Shown here in pieces: positions 7,050 to 17,929 of a stretch of DNA of 64,000 bases; the first letter of the stretch is position 1, and each line of letters begins with the position of its first letter. The position numbers and the translations under genes were made by a program. The notes under the pieces were generated by a model. It saw only the letters and a list, made by a program, of their open reading frames with translations. It was not told the origin of the DNA and did no database searches. Source of the stretch: Aquimarina sp. ERC-38 (GTDB taxonomy: Bacteria; Bacteroidota; Bacteroidia; Flavobacteriales; Flavobacteriaceae); assembly GCF_026222555.1 (NCBI RefSeq), contig NZ_CP098511.1, positions 1,469,501-1,533,500 of the forward strand, read 5' to 3'.

Positions 7050-10000
7050 TATCTTTTATAATATTCGTAACACTTCCAATTACAATGTCCATAGTTTTAT
7101 CAATTACGATTAACATACCTTCTTTATCTTTTAATGCTTTTACAAAGTAATGTTTGTTTCCTTCTATTTTATAAAAATATTCATATTGTCCTTTTGCATC
7201 AAAATAGTCGCTTACTTTGACTGATTTACCGTTTATAGCAATGGTTTTTTCAAACATTTCATGTCCACTAATCTTTGCAATTAAATCCTTATAGTCTCCA
7301 ATTGAAGAAACAGTTTTATCCAAAAAAATAAGCATTCTAGGTACGTCCAATGTTTGTTTGAATAGCTTTGAAAATTCTTCGAGTTGTTGTGTAGATTCTA
7401 ATTCGTATTTTTCAATAATAGTTGAAACTCTTTGTATACTTTTTGCTGATAAAGAAGGAATATCATAACCTGCTTTGATAAGTACGTCTAGAGCCTTTAC
7501 TCCAGATTCTTTTGCAAGTAGTCTCTCTATTGTCTCTCTATAAAACTCACTTTTACCTTTAAACAAAGTATTAAAATCTATTGAGATTTTAAGTAAATCA
7601 ACTGTTTCAAAGGTTCCTAATTTTAGTTTGTTCTTAAAAAATAAAAATCCATTTCTTAAGAATGTTTTATTGGTTAAGAGGTGTTGTTTAAATCGAGGTA
7701 GTATTCTTCCCAATACTGCAGGAATTACACATTGTACTCCTGCTACTTTTAGGTGTTTATAAAATTCTTCCTTGTTATTTGAAACAAACAACCGGGCTAC
7801 TTGCTCTTGATCCAATCCTATAATACAATCAAAACCTGCTTCAACTATCTCTGAACTTGGATTTAGAACCTCTTTTATTCCAGCTAGCATCATATCTTCC
7901 ATAAAATCCGAATAAGGGATGGTTTCTCCATAAGAAAGAACTTCATGTGCTATTAAATTACCTAATCCTTCTTCTAAGGCACCTTTTATAAATTTTTTAG
8001 TGGCATCTTTACCGAATTGTTGTAATACGTTGATACCATTCCGTGCAATAAGACGATGTGCCATAAATGCCATTAATACGTCTTTTGATGAGTTTGCAGC
8101 AAATGAAGCCCATAAAAAAGCAGCAGAGTCTGTGCCAAATAGTGCAACATATTGATCATAACCATCCTTCATGGATATGGCTTCTGCATTACCTTCTAAT
8201 TCTAGGGTTACAAGAAATTGTCTGAACTTTGAACTGTCCTCCATTAATTCTTGCCGGGATTCTAAATCATTTAATGAGTACTGGTAGGTAACTTTTTTAC
8301 CTTTACTTTCATAATAAACCCAATCTGTAGAATTTTTATTATAATTATCCGGAATGCCTTGTCTTAGATTTATATTAGAAAATATAACCTGAGCATCTCT
8401 AGCATACGTTTCAATTGGAAAATGATCCTCTTGATGAAATTGTTCTAAAGTGTAAATTTTATTTTCTTGAAGATAGTTTAGAATAGTATTATTAATGGAA
8501 TTAAAGGTTCGGTTGTTTTTAAAAGCTTTATGATGAAAAGCAAAGGTTTTATCCTCTAACTTTTTGGAGATATAATTGCAAAAGTCAATAAAATCCTTTC
8601 TTTTTTCATCAGGAATTTCGTTTGATAGTTTATAAAAAATAGCGGTACCCTTTCCATCGATGACTCCTTCAGCTAAGGAATCATCACATTGTTTACCTTG
8701 TCTACTGATGGTTAAGATATCTTCTGGAAAAAAAGGTGGAATCGCTTTTCCGGTATAAGTATTGGATATAACCGGGTTGTTCCATCTAGCCTCTACGATA
8801 CAATCTAAATACTGATTACCATACCTTTTCTTTGCTATTGAAAAAATAACTTTTCCTACCGGAGCATAACGTATCGCTTTAAATTTAACTTGCTCGAATA
8901 ATCGAGTAAACTCCTCTGTATTTACATTATTTGTTTTAACTATATCAACATTATCTTGACTGATATAACCTAAGAAATTTTGACTGTTTGATCCGTATAC
9001 CCCGTAGTATTTCTTTTCACCTAATTTAAACGCAATAACAGCACCATCTTCGTTAAATTTTAGATGTGTGGCATTTGGTATTTCGATAGCTGTTCCGATG
9101 GGAGACAGATAACAGTAATCTTTCCATTTATTGATATCAATATTGAGGTATTTTGTAATAGCATTTTGAATCAATTCCCCATCCTCCTCATCTTGAAATA
9201 CATAAAACTTTAAATCTGGGTTATGGATTTGAGCCCAATCCAGGTGATTTAAGACTACACCCTTACCATAATCCATTAACCAGGAGGTTGCGCTTTCTTC
9301 AGTATTCAGTTCGGTAAAGGGGTGTTGTAAAGCAAAAACCCCATGTCCGATTTCGTGAGCAAGGGTCTTGGCCAGGTTTCCTTTTCCTTCTTCATTATTA
9401 GTATTGACATTATCCGTAAAGACAAATCCAAATTGACGTTGTAAAGGCATAAATCCGGCAATAGGTCGGGAAGGTTTAATATCATTAAAAACAAAAATAT
9501 AATAGGTGTTTTTAGAATAAGAACCATTTGCCTTAAAAGCAGAAATCACGTCTTTTTGTTCCTCATTATAAGTGGATAACCAGGGTTTGTCTCCAATATC
9601 CAAACCATTCGAACCTACTTGGTTCGGGTTATAATTAAACCTAGTAACGTATGGTAAAATCGATACCGTGGCTACCCCGGGTTTAAACATATTGGCTACC
9701 TCCGTAAAAATACCGTCCGGAAGGTTGGCATCATTTACTGCAACTACTTCAACTTTTACTTGCCGCTCAGTTAAATGCCATAATGTAAACGCCCCGGCAG
9801 TAAGTTGCTTTTCCGTATCATCGGGCGAAGGAACTGTTGCAAAAATAGTTTCATGTTCAAAATTATAATGACCTTTTACGGTCAGTTCGATAGTATTATT
9901 ATCTACAATTTTAGTTACCAACTTCTCACCTTGCCTAGTTTTAAATACAACAGTTTCCAGGTCGTAGGTAGCATTTTTTTGATCAATTTTTGCAGTTATG

Positions 10001-11970
10001 GTAGTGCTTTCACCGTTTTTTACAGCATGGTGCTGGATGGCATAATCTTTTCCTTCGGTATCTTTAATGACCTCGTAGTATTCGGTCAATTTTTCCTGTT
10101 GACTCTCAGGCAATGGATCAAATCCATAAGTTCCTTTTTGATTAAAAGTGATTAGGATATCAGGAGCAGTCAAGGATTCAATGTCTCCTTTATCATTTAC
10201 TCCTTCCACATTTGTTGCCGTAACCGCACCTGCTTCATCTATTACTCCACCTTCAGAAACATTTCCTTCACTGTCTACATGGTACACATTTCCACTGGAA
10301 TCGGTAATCACCGTATCGTCTGTTGCCAGTTCTTCAATCACTTCCCCGGTTTCCGGGTTGGTAATTATAATCTTTCCGTCTGTAACCGTAATATCTTCTT
10401 TAGAGACTTCAAAATCCGTAGTAATTTCGCGGAGGTCATTATCTCCTTCAAAAATTTCTCCAGTAGTTTCTATAATATCTCCCGCCGTATCTGCTATCTC
10501 ATCTATATCTACAATATTACCTAAGCTTTCGTCATAGGTAGTTACCACCATTCCTTCGGCTAATTGCTTGTCTGTATTTACCAGGATATTGGTAAACGCT
10601 ACCCCGATTTTTATACTTTCAAGATATGGAACTAGTACGTAGCCTTTTCCAGTAAACCTTCCTTCGCTTCCGCTGGATTCCAATACTTTAATATTAAAAT
10701 CTCCGGCAATAAAAGAATCTCCTTTTTCCAGGGTAGGTAAAGGTTCTTTATTATCTAAATTAATATCCGGACTAATTCCACAATTAATTGCAGTAGACAC
10801 CTCATCTTCTGTAGTGGTAGTGATTTCTTTCATAACCGACCAGGCACTTTCTGAAATCGAACAGGTTTTCTGTAGTTGGTATTCATAGGTAGTAGCAGCT
10901 TTTAAATCCCATAGTGTAATCCAGTTGGTGGAGGTTCTGCTGGTAAACCAGTCATTTTTTCCCTTTTTTCGATACCGTATGGTGTAGGTAGGGATATCGT
11001 TTGTATAATCTTCCCAATTGATATTTACCTGGTGTGCCCCTTTTATTTCCTCTGTAACCGTAATAGGTAGATCGCAAGGAGCGGTATGATTAAAATAGTA
11101 GATTTCACTATAGCCGTCATTTTTAAATAATCCGATTTCTTCAGCACCTTGTTTGGCTTTTGCCTGTATGCGCCAGGCGTATCTTTTATTAGGTAATAAT
11201 AGGGGAGCCGAAGGTCCGTACAAAAAAGTGGTAGACCGGATGGTGGTTTGAAAAACCGGGGGACTGCTTAAAAAAGCAGTTTGCGGATCTACCTTCGAAT
11301 CCCAAATCTCAACCAAGCTTAATTCGTACTCGACGTTACTTACATTAATCTGGCGGGGTGACCATTGAAACAGGATATTCTGCGGATTTACCTGTACAAC
11401 CGTACTTTTATTTGCCGGGGTAATTAATAAAGGCGGCCCGTTTTTAAAAACCAGGGTAGTGGTACAACTACGTGCTGAAAGTCTTCGACCAGTCAGCACA
11501 TCAAATACTTCAAAACAAATCTGGTAAGAACCGTCCGGAATGCCGTTATTATATTGAGTAGCTGAAAGGCCTTGTATATTAGAAAAACTAAAATAAGGAG
11601 CCAGCTGCGCCCCGTTTAAAACCGTAGGAATTCCCCCGTTTAAAAAGAGGGGAGGTACATTGGTAACTGTTGCTTTACTTTCAAAACGCAATCCCTGCCC
11701 TTCAAAATATACTTTTAACCGAACTTCGCGATCCGTAATGGTAAAGTCATTTAAAGTTATTTGTACACGTAAAGGACCATTAGTCACATTTTCATTTGCA
11801 TAGCCGGCAAGATTTACCGGAGAAGGCGGAATGTTTTGTACTATTACCTGCACCGGAGACGAGGACCCCTGGCTTGATAACTTGGCTACGCCAAAAAACA
11901 GGAACAATGCAATCTGTAAATTTCTTAAAAGAATTTTTATGTTTATAAAAGCTAAGGGCAAATACTTCAT
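7006..11970 (-). CDS. Large secreted polymorphic-toxin-like protein with zincin-like motif
   Basis: 1654 residues. An N-terminal signal segment (NLQIALFLFFGVAKLSSQ) targets it to the periplasm. Residues about 170-290 and 295-390 are fibronectin-type-III-like (NINWEDYTNDIPTYTIRYRK). After a long acidic repeat-like section comes a metallopeptidase-like site, HEIGHGVFALQH (H872, E873, H876, H883) with LMDYGKG downstream as a possible Met-turn. This module is frequent in Bacteroidota polymorphic toxins and may act in self-release. The C-terminal ~250 residues (from about LLAKESGVKALDVLIKAGYD) are a separate domain of unknown fold and no recognised nuclease motif; I infer this is the toxin tip. 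There is no T9SS sorting domain. It follows the SprB-like gene by 11 bp, in the operon split by the island. Confidence 0.7.
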   Translation of the reverse strand: MKYLPLAFINIKILLRNLQIALFLFFGVAKLSSQGSSSPVQVIVQNIPPSPVNLAGYANENVTNGPLRVQITLNDFTITDREVRLKVYFEGQGLRFESKATVTNVPPLFLNGGIPTVLNGAQLAPYFSFSNIQGLSATQYNNGIPDGSYQICFEVFDVLTGRRLSARSCTTTLVFKNGPPLLITPANKSTVVQVNPQNILFQWSPRQINVSNVEYELSLVEIWDSKVDPQTAFLSSPPVFQTTIRSTTFLYGPSAPLLLPNKRYAWRIQAKAKQGAEEIGLFKNDGYSEIYYFNHTAPCDLPITVTEEIKGAHQVNINWEDYTNDIPTYTIRYRKKGKNDWFTSRTSTNWITLWDLKAATTYEYQLQKTCSISESAWSVMKEITTTTEDEVSTAINCGISPDINLDNKEPLPTLEKGDSFIAGDFNIKVLESSGSEGRFTGKGYVLVPYLESIKIGVAFTNILVNTDKQLAEGMVVTTYDESLGNIVDIDEIADTAGDIIETTGEIFEGDNDLREITTDFEVSKEDITVTDGKIIITNPETGEVIEELATDDTVITDSSGNVYHVDSEGNVSEGGVIDEAGAVTATNVEGVNDKGDIESLTAPDILITFNQKGTYGFDPLPESQQEKLTEYYEVIKDTEGKDYAIQHHAVKNGESTTITAKIDQKNATYDLETVVFKTRQGEKLVTKIVDNNTIELTVKGHYNFEHETIFATVPSPDDTEKQLTAGAFTLWHLTERQVKVEVVAVNDANLPDGIFTEVANMFKPGVATVSILPYVTRFNYNPNQVGSNGLDIGDKPWLSTYNEEQKDVISAFKANGSYSKNTYYIFVFNDIKPSRPIAGFMPLQRQFGFVFTDNVNTNNEEGKGNLAKTLAHEIGHGVFALQHPFTELNTEESATSWLMDYGKGVVLNHLDWAQIHNPDLKFYVFQDEEDGELIQNAITKYLNIDINKWKDYCYLSPIGTAIEIPNATHLKFNEDGAVIAFKLGEKKYYGVYGSNSQNFLGYISQDNVDIVKTNNVNTEEFTRLFEQVKFKAIRYAPVGKVIFSIAKKRYGNQYLDCIVEARWNNPVISNTYTGKAIPPFFPEDILTISRQGKQCDDSLAEGVIDGKGTAIFYKLSNEIPDEKRKDFIDFCNYISKKLEDKTFAFHHKAFKNNRTFNSINNTILNYLQENKIYTLEQFHQEDHFPIETYARDAQVIFSNINLRQGIPDNYNKNSTDWVYYESKGKKVTYQYSLNDLESRQELMEDSSKFRQFLVTLELEGNAEAISMKDGYDQYVALFGTDSAAFLWASFAANSSKDVLMAFMAHRLIARNGINVLQQFGKDATKKFIKGALEEGLGNLIAHEVLSYGETIPYSDFMEDMMLAGIKEVLNPSSEIVEAGFDCIIGLDQEQVARLFVSNNKEEFYKHLKVAGVQCVIPAVLGRILPRFKQHLLTNKTFLRNGFLFFKNKLKLGTFETVDLLKISIDFNTLFKGKSEFYRETIERLLAKESGVKALDVLIKAGYDIPSLSAKSIQRVSTIIEKYELESTQQLEEFSKLFKQTLDVPRMLIFLDKTVSSIGDYKDLIAKISGHEMFEKTIAINGKSVKVSDYFDAKGQYEYFYKIEGNKHYFVKALKDKEGMLIVIDKTMDIVIGSVTNIIKDIGSDFTKILFEIED

Positions 11971-11981
11971 AGTAAATCCTG

Positions 11982-14900
11982 TTATTTTTTTACTATTTTT
12001 TGAAGTGAACTACCGTACGAAGTTTCTAATACTACCGCATACACCCCGGACGGGAGATTGGAAATATCAAAAGGAATTTGGTAACTATTATTACGATCCG
12101 CTTTTTCATACGCCATCATCTGGTTACTGACGAAACTAAACACTTTAACCGATACGGCCCCAGTAGTTCCTAATTCAACGGCGACCGTAAACTTTCCATC
12201 TGAAGGATTCGGGTACATGCTAAAGTTTTCAATATTGTTTTTAGGGGCATCCGGTGTTACAGAAGGATTGATATCCTCCGTATTTTGCTCCAGTACCGCT
12301 ATTTCTTTAATAGTTGTAGTTTCACAATTTCCTACGGTAGTTTTTAACCCAACCTGATATACTCCGGGTTCTGAAAAAGTTAAAATTACTTCATCTGCCG
12401 TATTGGTTTTAATTTTAGCTTCCTCAGGTAAAATCCATTCCACCGTATCCGGAACCGGAAAACTAATATCTACCATAATCAAGTCATCGTTTAAGAAAAT
12501 CTGACTAGACATGGCAAATTCGGAATTGATTACCGCATCACTTTTAAAAACCTGTATTTGATGTTCTGCTACACATCCGTTACCATCTATAGCCAATACA
12601 CTGTAAAGACCGGATTGAGGTGGGTTTATAACTGCTCCTGTAGCTGTAAACCCTTTATCAGAAGTCCAGTCGTAGGTTATATTATTACCCTCCGGAATGC
12701 TGGCATCTAGTTCCGGAACCTGATTACTACAGAAGGTAATTGTATCCGGTAACGGAATTATCAACTGTTCCGGGTTGTCTAATTCATAAGTTCTAATCTG
12801 TGTTCCTTGCGGAAGTCCGGTAATGGTCACCGTATACGAACCAGCACATAATCCTGTAATAGCAGGAGTGGCCATACCATTACTCCAGGTATAGTTAAAA
12901 CTCCCGATACCTTCGTTCACAAGTAAAGAAATACTTCCATCACAGCCATTGTAACACGTAGGGTTTATTGGAGTTTCCACAATAATATCTGGTTGTTCGA
13001 TTTCAAAAGCCTCAATAAATACACATCCGTTTTCCTGATTGGTAGCATTTGCATCCCGGACTTCGAGCATATAATTACCGGCTTTTAAGTCATAAATATT
13101 TTGATCTGTTGAAGCAAATCCGTTGTCGGCAATCCACTGGTAGGTATACGGAGGAGTACCGCCAATAACCTCAATTTCTAGAGAACCATCGGTTCCGCCA
13201 AAACTGGAAACATCCATTAAATTTTCTACGATTACTTCGATCATATCAGGTTCGCCAATTTGATAATTTCTCCCTTCTGAAGTGCCAAAAGGTAACCCGT
13301 CAATAGCCACCGAATAGCGTCCTTTTCCAAGCCCGTTTACCGGATTCGAAGTTCCAACCACTTCCCCAGTAGTTTCATTCGTCCATTCAAACGAAATTTC
13401 AGTATCATTATTTCCCTGATTTACTACCAGTGCAATCGTTCCATCAGTTCCCTGATAACAACTGGGATCGGTAATTACGGCTGTAATTTCATTAGGTTCT
13501 GATATGGTAAACTCTTCGCTATACACACAGCCGTTGTTAAACGGTGGCAACGCGTTTTGATCTCTGATTTCTATGGTATAAACACCACTGGTAGCATTTA
13601 CTAAATCCTCCCGGTTGGATACTTCAATACCGTTTTTTCTCCAACTAAAAGTAAAGTTTTCTCCAATCGTATAATTTGCATCCCGGGTAACTGAAATATC
13701 AATGAACCCTTCATTGCCGCCGTAGGTGGTAATTGCTTCCCTATTTTCAACTAACAATCCTAAAACACCCGGTTCATCAACCAGGATTCCGTTGGTAATG
13801 TCTGACAAACATCCTTTTTCATTTCTGATTTGAAGGTCAAAAATTCCTCCGTTTGCTAAGGTGATCTTATTATTAGTTAAAGTCAACCAGGTTAAACCTC
13901 CGTCCAGGGTGTATTCATAAGTATTTCCACCCCCGGGCGTAAGTTGAATTTCACCATCTCCAGATCCATTACAGGTAAAAGGAACGGTAACTACGTTTGA
14001 AATAGCAACTTTTTCCGGATCAACCAGGTTAATTACCATCGAGCGGTATAAAGTTTCCGGATTACTAAAATCGCCACCTACCGGAATGACTTCCAATACA
14101 TAACTACCTGGCTTAAGAGCATCGATAGTAGTTGTAGTTTTATTTGGAATTACTACACCATTTCTTACCCAACGATAAGAACCTCCATTCGTAACCGGTA
14201 TGGTAATTGCGCCGTTATTCGCTTCAAAACATGAAATTTGAGTAACGTTCGGGGTACTGAATTGCGGGACTTTTAAAGATTCTAAATTGATTACGTTTGA
14301 AGTATCCCTGCAACCCGAAGCATCCGTGACTTCTACATAATAATCCCCGGGTAACAAACCCTGAAAGGTATAAGAGGTATTTGAGGAAATACTATTTTCT
14401 ATCACTACATTAGTATTGGCGTTACGTAAAGTAACTATATAAGGAGCGGTACCAAAATCCATACTCACCCGTAATTTTCCATTTGCTGAAGTAGGGTTAA
14501 ATGGAATTTCGGTAATACTAAAGTTATTAATAGCAAAGGGTGTGGTGACTTGATTAATTCGAACTAAAGCTGTTTCCGTTCCAAGACAGGTATTTCCACC
14601 TGAAATTCGCCGTGCCTGAAATTTATAAGAATTACCCGGAAGTAAGTTTATAAACGTAGGAGAAGCCTGCCAACTATTGTTACCCACAATTCTGTACTGC
14701 AGATTACCAGCACCATTTTCAGTTCCCCCGTTAGCAGAAAGATTCACCGTACCTCCTTCATTTCTACAAACCGGTTGTACGGTAGAAGCTATAGAAGTAA
14801 CTACTTGAGAAGGTCCGCGAACCGTAAATTGTTCGGTGATCGCACCACTTTTTACGGTCACATTACTACCATCATATTTTACTTCCTGATAAACAATATA

Positions 14901-15851
14901 ATAATTTCCTGGTTCTATATCGTTTCCTGTATTTCCACTAAAAGTTCCGTTTCCATTTGCAATTAATCCGCCCAAACGATAGTTTTTATAGGCTTGCGGG
15001 GGATTAGTATTTTCGAAATTGGTTCCAAAATCTGCCGGATTCCCCTGGTATAAAAAATACCGCATTTCAAAACCATTCGCTACATCCACATTATTATCAA
15101 AGGTAACTGTAGCAGCTCCATCATTGGCTCCAAAACAGGTGTTGTCAGTGATTGCGACTGTGCCTACTTGTTTTGGAGAAGCATCTATAAAAGTAAATTC
15201 TAAGGTAGTATCTGTTGACCAACCATTACATAAAGCAATTCTATACTGAATGGGGCGGTTTAAATAATTCCTAAAATTGGTTCCAAAGGCTTCTTGTGCC
15301 GTAAATGTTATGTTTTCTTTATTTCTTAATGAAGAAGGTAGTGCTGTCCAGTTACGGCTAAATGGATCAAAATACTCCCAACCGTAAACCCGTAAATCAT
15401 AGTTTGGGGTACCTCTTAAATTAACTTTATCTGAAGTGCTTCCATTTGGATTAATAGAAGAAATATCGAAGTTTATTGGTACTATTATATATTTTCCCTT
15501 TTCATCTTGTACACATCCTTGAAAGTCGTATTCAAATATTTCGCAAAAAATATTTGAACTTCGAATTATATTACATTTCTGCTGATTATAATCACAGAAT
15601 ACTTCTCCATCTTGACATTCTTCTTCTCTTCCACTAGTTGAAAAACATACTTTATAAGGAAGGATTTTTCCTTGTCTTGTAGTAGAGGTTACGTATTGTC
15701 TATGACTATCACTTCCGCATCCTCCTCTATGGTCAAATTCAATATCAAATTCTTCTAATTCATAATACTTGGATATTGGATCAAGTTGTGAATACGTCAT
15801 ATGGTTTGATATTGATATTATACTTAGAATTAGTAATATACTCTTCTTCAT
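11982..15851 (-). CDS. SprB-like repeat surface protein with T9SS type A sorting domain
   Basis: 1289 residues with a signal peptide (MKKSILLILSIISISNHMTY) and a series of SprB-type repeats whose hallmark is a cysteine followed by NGxxDGxI: CFEANNGAITI, CNGSGDGEIQL, CYQGTDGTIAL, CYNGCDGSISL. The last ~80 residues (FSMYPNPSDGKFTV ... LPSGVYAVVLETSYGSSLQK) form a type A C-terminal sorting domain, so the protein should cross the outer membrane through the type IX secretion system and be held on the cell surface. SprB repeats occur in gliding adhesins, but here the operon context (FN3 protein before, toxin after) points to a surface scaffold for toxin display. It is separated from the upstream gene by only 2 bp. 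Confidence 0.8.
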   Translation of the reverse strand: MKKSILLILSIISISNHMTYSQLDPISKYYELEEFDIEFDHRGGCGSDSHRQYVTSTTRQGKILPYKVCFSTSGREEECQDGEVFCDYNQQKCNIIRSSNIFCEIFEYDFQGCVQDEKGKYIIVPINFDISSINPNGSTSDKVNLRGTPNYDLRVYGWEYFDPFSRNWTALPSSLRNKENITFTAQEAFGTNFRNYLNRPIQYRIALCNGWSTDTTLEFTFIDASPKQVGTVAITDNTCFGANDGAATVTFDNNVDVANGFEMRYFLYQGNPADFGTNFENTNPPQAYKNYRLGGLIANGNGTFSGNTGNDIEPGNYYIVYQEVKYDGSNVTVKSGAITEQFTVRGPSQVVTSIASTVQPVCRNEGGTVNLSANGGTENGAGNLQYRIVGNNSWQASPTFINLLPGNSYKFQARRISGGNTCLGTETALVRINQVTTPFAINNFSITEIPFNPTSANGKLRVSMDFGTAPYIVTLRNANTNVVIENSISSNTSYTFQGLLPGDYYVEVTDASGCRDTSNVINLESLKVPQFSTPNVTQISCFEANNGAITIPVTNGGSYRWVRNGVVIPNKTTTTIDALKPGSYVLEVIPVGGDFSNPETLYRSMVINLVDPEKVAISNVVTVPFTCNGSGDGEIQLTPGGGNTYEYTLDGGLTWLTLTNNKITLANGGIFDLQIRNEKGCLSDITNGILVDEPGVLGLLVENREAITTYGGNEGFIDISVTRDANYTIGENFTFSWRKNGIEVSNREDLVNATSGVYTIEIRDQNALPPFNNGCVYSEEFTISEPNEITAVITDPSCYQGTDGTIALVVNQGNNDTEISFEWTNETTGEVVGTSNPVNGLGKGRYSVAIDGLPFGTSEGRNYQIGEPDMIEVIVENLMDVSSFGGTDGSLEIEVIGGTPPYTYQWIADNGFASTDQNIYDLKAGNYMLEVRDANATNQENGCVFIEAFEIEQPDIIVETPINPTCYNGCDGSISLLVNEGIGSFNYTWSNGMATPAITGLCAGSYTVTITGLPQGTQIRTYELDNPEQLIIPLPDTITFCSNQVPELDASIPEGNNITYDWTSDKGFTATGAVINPPQSGLYSVLAIDGNGCVAEHQIQVFKSDAVINSEFAMSSQIFLNDDLIMVDISFPVPDTVEWILPEEAKIKTNTADEVILTFSEPGVYQVGLKTTVGNCETTTIKEIAVLEQNTEDINPSVTPDAPKNNIENFSMYPNPSDGKFTVAVELGTTGAVSVKVFSFVSNQMMAYEKADRNNSYQIPFDISNLPSGVYAVVLETSYGSSLQKIVKK

Positions 15852-15853
15852 CT

Positions 15854-17911
15854 CTAATAAATCACATTAATTTTCTTAATTCCAGACGGCACTCCACCTT
15901 TAGTCAGAACCTGTAATCCGTATTGATACTCGGATCCGGCTTCTATATTTATATCCTGATAAGTATTAACCTTTTGATCAAAAACCTGGTATAGTTTTAA
16001 TTTTTCTCCGGCTTCACTTTTATACAATCGGCAGGTAGTTACCTCATTTCCGGTAACTTTCCAGGATACCTTGATAAAACGGATTTCTCTATTGGCAACT
16101 GCATTTAATTTAATTGCATCCTTTTTTATAGCTTTTTGTTCCGTTACTATAGTTACCGGATTTGCCGGGCTGCTTTCCAGACCAGATTGGTCTCTAGCTA
16201 CTATGGTGTATACATATTTATGATTGCTTTTAATTTTAGCATCTTTATAAGTAGTTGCTTCCGGAACCATTTTAGCCACTAATTCCCATACTTTCGCAGA
16301 TTTGGTAAGATTCTTCCTGTAAACCAGATGATTAGTTACATCATCACTGGTACTAGCTACCCAAGATAGAAACACTTCGTTTTCCTGAACCTTATAAGAA
16401 GTAATCACCGGGGGAGAAGGGGGGGTGTTATCTGGTTTTTGAATTTTTAAAATTTTAGAAAACCCGGACGAATTATAACGTAAATCCTCTGCTTTTAGCT
16501 TATAATATATATACTTATTCGTACTGTTGATCGCAATGGTATCGGTAAAGCTATTGTTCCGCACTTCTTTTTGAGTGATCTGAGAGAATTCAGCTTCCGG
16601 GTTGTTTGCCCGGTAAATCCGATAGCCTAATAAATCAGGTTCACTATTTTTTTGCCAGAGTAGTTGTACCACGCCCAAAGTATTTATAGTAGCTGTCATT
16701 CCAACCGGGGGTTGAGGGGGTTCGTTATCTTCAGGTTGTATCAGGGTAGTGAAAGATTCGCTATTGATTCCTGCTTTACCCATAGCTACGATTTTAAAGT
16801 AATTGGTACGGTGTAGACCGGTATATGTAACTTTTCGAAGGTTAGGTGCTATATTAGAACGGACTACCGTAAAAGGACCTTCATCAGTTTTACCCTGACG
16901 TAGTTCAAACCCGGTAATCAGTTCATTTCCTTCCTCTGAAAAATCCCAGGCTAAAATAACCGTATTGGCATCCGGAATTTCTTTAGAAGTGATAAAAGGT
17001 ACAAAATTTAAGGCTTTTTTAGCTGTTCCCTGAATGCTATTTGAAGCCGGACCTACTTCCCCAAACGAAGTCAAGCCAATAACCCGGTAGTAATAGGTTT
17101 TATCATTTGGAATAGAGTCACTATAAAATAAGGCTACATCTTTTGCATCTTTAGCTTGTTGTGCATTATACATAGGGCTACCCGTAAGCCGAGTGAAATT
17201 TTGGTTGTCAGAAGAACGTTCAACATAATAAGAGTTGTAGGTTTTTTTAAGAATATCATAATTCCAGCTTAACAACACATGCTGATCTCCAAAATCTGCG
17301 GCTAACCCTATAGGTTTGGGTAATTCTTCGTAAAAATCAAGACCGGAGAAAATAGTTCCTTCCCGAATTGTCAAACCCTCATCCGATGGGAGCGGTACGG
17401 TAATGCGATATGCGTATTTTTCTCCGTTTCGTACCGTGGTATCAATAAATCCCCAACCTGCCAGAAGTGCGGCTTTAAAACTTTGTTCGGCAGCAAGCAG
17501 AGAAAAGGTAAACCTTCGTTCTAATTCTTCATTAGCTGCAATCATACTTTCCATAGCATTCATGGTTTCTACACTAAAGGAATCCCCGTATAACGCTTGT
17601 GCAATAACGGCCGCATTTTGATCTTCTTGCGCTATGGTCTCCCACGTTGGTAAAGGTTGTGGTACCAAAGCGTTTGGGGTCAAAATTTCAATTTCTTTAG
17701 GGATCACCGGGTTTTCATTTCTGGAAATTGTGATTCGTTCGATGATAAATCCGTATTGATTTGCTTTTTTCCAGGCTAACGGATTATTTACCGCCCAACG
17801 CAATAAAATTCGATCTTTTTGTGGTCTGGATAATACCTGTATCGCAGCATCCTGGGAGAACCCTATTTTAGCAAAGCAAAGAAGTATGATGACCAAAAAT
17901 GATTTATACAC
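15854..17911 (-). CDS. Secreted fibronectin type III domain protein
   Basis: 685 residues from a GTG start, with a signal peptide (YKSFLVIILLCFAKIGFSQ). At least four FN3-like units follow from about residue 200, recognisable by VLLSWNYD, VILAWDFSEEGNELITGFEL, VQLLWQKNSEPDLLGYRIY and VFLSWVASTSDDVTNHLVYR. No catalytic motif is present. Proteins of this design sit directly ahead of SprB-like/toxin genes in flavobacterial polymorphic-toxin operons and probably take part in assembly or presentation of the toxin. It begins 18 bp after the truncated 3' fragment of the preceding gene, which shows the original operon order. Confidence 0.75.
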   Translation of the reverse strand: MYKSFLVIILLCFAKIGFSQDAAIQVLSRPQKDRILLRWAVNNPLAWKKANQYGFIIERITISRNENPVIPKEIEILTPNALVPQPLPTWETIAQEDQNAAVIAQALYGDSFSVETMNAMESMIAANEELERRFTFSLLAAEQSFKAALLAGWGFIDTTVRNGEKYAYRITVPLPSDEGLTIREGTIFSGLDFYEELPKPIGLAADFGDQHVLLSWNYDILKKTYNSYYVERSSDNQNFTRLTGSPMYNAQQAKDAKDVALFYSDSIPNDKTYYYRVIGLTSFGEVGPASNSIQGTAKKALNFVPFITSKEIPDANTVILAWDFSEEGNELITGFELRQGKTDEGPFTVVRSNIAPNLRKVTYTGLHRTNYFKIVAMGKAGINSESFTTLIQPEDNEPPQPPVGMTATINTLGVVQLLWQKNSEPDLLGYRIYRANNPEAEFSQITQKEVRNNSFTDTIAINSTNKYIYYKLKAEDLRYNSSGFSKILKIQKPDNTPPSPPVITSYKVQENEVFLSWVASTSDDVTNHLVYRKNLTKSAKVWELVAKMVPEATTYKDAKIKSNHKYVYTIVARDQSGLESSPANPVTIVTEQKAIKKDAIKLNAVANREIRFIKVSWKVTGNEVTTCRLYKSEAGEKLKLYQVFDQKVNTYQDINIEAGSEYQYGLQVLTKGGVPSGIKKINVIY

Positions 17912-17929
17912 GTTTATTGAATTTATTCT

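Noticed and set aside
10148..10537. Serine/threonine-rich plus-strand frame inside the 1654-residue gene
   Set aside because: Antisense shadow of the acidic section of a clearly coding minus-strand gene; composition (Ser, Ile, Val) is the mirror of Asp/Glu/Thr-rich codons.
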